A stretch of 64,000 nucleotides of DNA, taken from Flavihumibacter sp. UBA7668 (GTDB lineage Bacteria; Bacteroidota; Bacteroidia; Chitinophagales; Chitinophagaceae). Location of the stretch: the NCBI RefSeq assembly GCF_002483205.1, contig NZ_DLHM01000001.1, positions 489,841 through 553,840 on the forward strand, written 5' to 3'. Position numbers and translations under genes: made by a program. Positions 63,601 through 64,000 of this stretch are shown here, piece by piece (positions within the stretch are counted from its first letter, which is position 1; each line of letters opens with the position of its first letter). A model generated the notes under the pieces. It had not been told where the DNA came from. It did no database searches and worked only from the letters and a program-made list of their open reading frames with translations.

Positions 63601-64000
63601 ATGAACAAGAAGATTCAGTCTGCATTGATTTCCGTTTTCTACAAAGACGGATTAGAACCCCTCGTTCGCCTCCTTCATGAACAGGGTGTAACCATCTACT
63701 CAACCGGTGGTACCCAGCAATTCATTGAAAAACTGAATCTTCCCTGCGTTCCGGTGGAATCTGTTACCTCCTACCCTTCCATTCTTGGGGGAAGGGTAAA
63801 AACCCTGCATCCGAAAATTTTTGGAGGCATACTCGGAAGAAGAGCCAACGAACAGGATCTCAGTGAAATGAAGGAATTCGAAATTCCGGAACTCGACCTG
63901 GTAATCGTCGACCTCTACCCATTTGAAGAAACTGTTGCCAATACCAGTGATGAACAATCTATTATTGAAAAGATAGATATAGGCGGACCATCCATGATCC
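63601..64000 (+). CDS. purH: bifunctional IMP cyclohydrolase / AICAR formyltransferase (partial)
   Basis: The gene begins at ATG 63601 and runs off the window; 133 codons are visible. The start MNKKIQSALISVFYKDGLEP, then IYSTGGTQQF, SILGGRVKTLHPKIFGGILG and DLVIVDLYPFEET, are the N-terminal MGS-like IMP cyclohydrolase domain. It catalyses the last two steps of IMP synthesis. The rest, including the formyltransferase domain, lies outside the window. Confidence 0.95.
   Translation, partial: MNKKIQSALISVFYKDGLEPLVRLLHEQGVTIYSTGGTQQFIEKLNLPCVPVESVTSYPSILGGRVKTLHPKIFGGILGRRANEQDLSEMKEFEIPELDLVIVDLYPFEETVANTSDEQSIIEKIDIGGPSMI

Noticed and set aside
1..64000. tRNA, rRNA, CRISPR arrays, prophage or toxin-antitoxin genes.
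   Set aside because: All longer gaps were read for conserved tRNA arms, spaced direct repeats and small paired genes; none was supported.

Overview
The window looks like chromosomal DNA of a Bacteroidota bacterium, most likely a Chitinophagaceae-type member of Chitinophagales/Sphingobacteriales. The reasons are two SusC/SusD (RagA/RagB) pairs, a PorZ-like protein with a type IX secretion sorting tail, TlpA/DUF4369 and DUF1501/DUF1800 proteins, a short CarB, A/T-rich leaders without clear Shine-Dalgarno sequences, and TAnnTTTG-like -7 elements. This is an inference from gene content; there is no rRNA or tRNA gene to confirm it.

Layout. 1-4761 (minus): DUF1800 + DUF1501 pair, a beta-barrel protein, serS. 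4814-8133 (plus): small unknown protein, cyclophilin lipoprotein, gcvH, ECF sigma and anti-sigma pair, VanZ-like protein, then 485 bp of noncoding DNA. 8619-13874: prfA, amidohydrolase (plus), recO, porZ-like gene. 13971-16301: RND/MMPL exporter. 16539-27968: two convergent SusCD loci with a dead IS1182-family insertion sequence between them. 28402-35002 (minus): TlpA-like lipoprotein, gatB, PDZ protein with a collagen-like insert, alaS. 35106-36751: M23 peptidase and MerR-type regulator. 36755-39211: Crp/Fnr regulator divergent from a ClC channel. 39208-45466 (minus): rsfS, ftsH, LUD protein, GGCT-like protein, LpxH-like hydrolase, propeller protein and MscS channel, closely packed; birA diverges from rsfS. 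46804-57044 (minus): TPR protein, vanadium haloperoxidase-like protein, alpha/beta hydrolase, a two-component pair (LuxR-type regulator and propeller kinase), bcp, M23 peptidase. 57273-64000 (plus): small peptide, carB, nitroreductase, comEC-like gene, and the start of purH.

Most genes are housekeeping (translation: serS, alaS, gatB, prfA, rsfS; nucleotides: carB, purH; repair: recO; proteolysis: ftsH; one-carbon: gcvH) or envelope functions (SusCD uptake, M23 peptidoglycan hydrolases, LpxH, MscS, T9SS). No defence island, prophage, CRISPR array or biosynthetic cluster was seen, and I did not find a convincing new multi-gene system.

The least explained signals are noncoding. They are a phased direct repeat matching the LytTR-type binding consensus upstream of the first susC, a CACCGGTCGGGTG repeat family at gene ends, and GTCTGACA-type and purine/pyrimidine-tract repeats that run into coding sequences and appear to have rewritten protein tails or an internal segment. 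The IS1182 remnant has recognisable terminal inverted repeats and a possible 4-bp target duplication.
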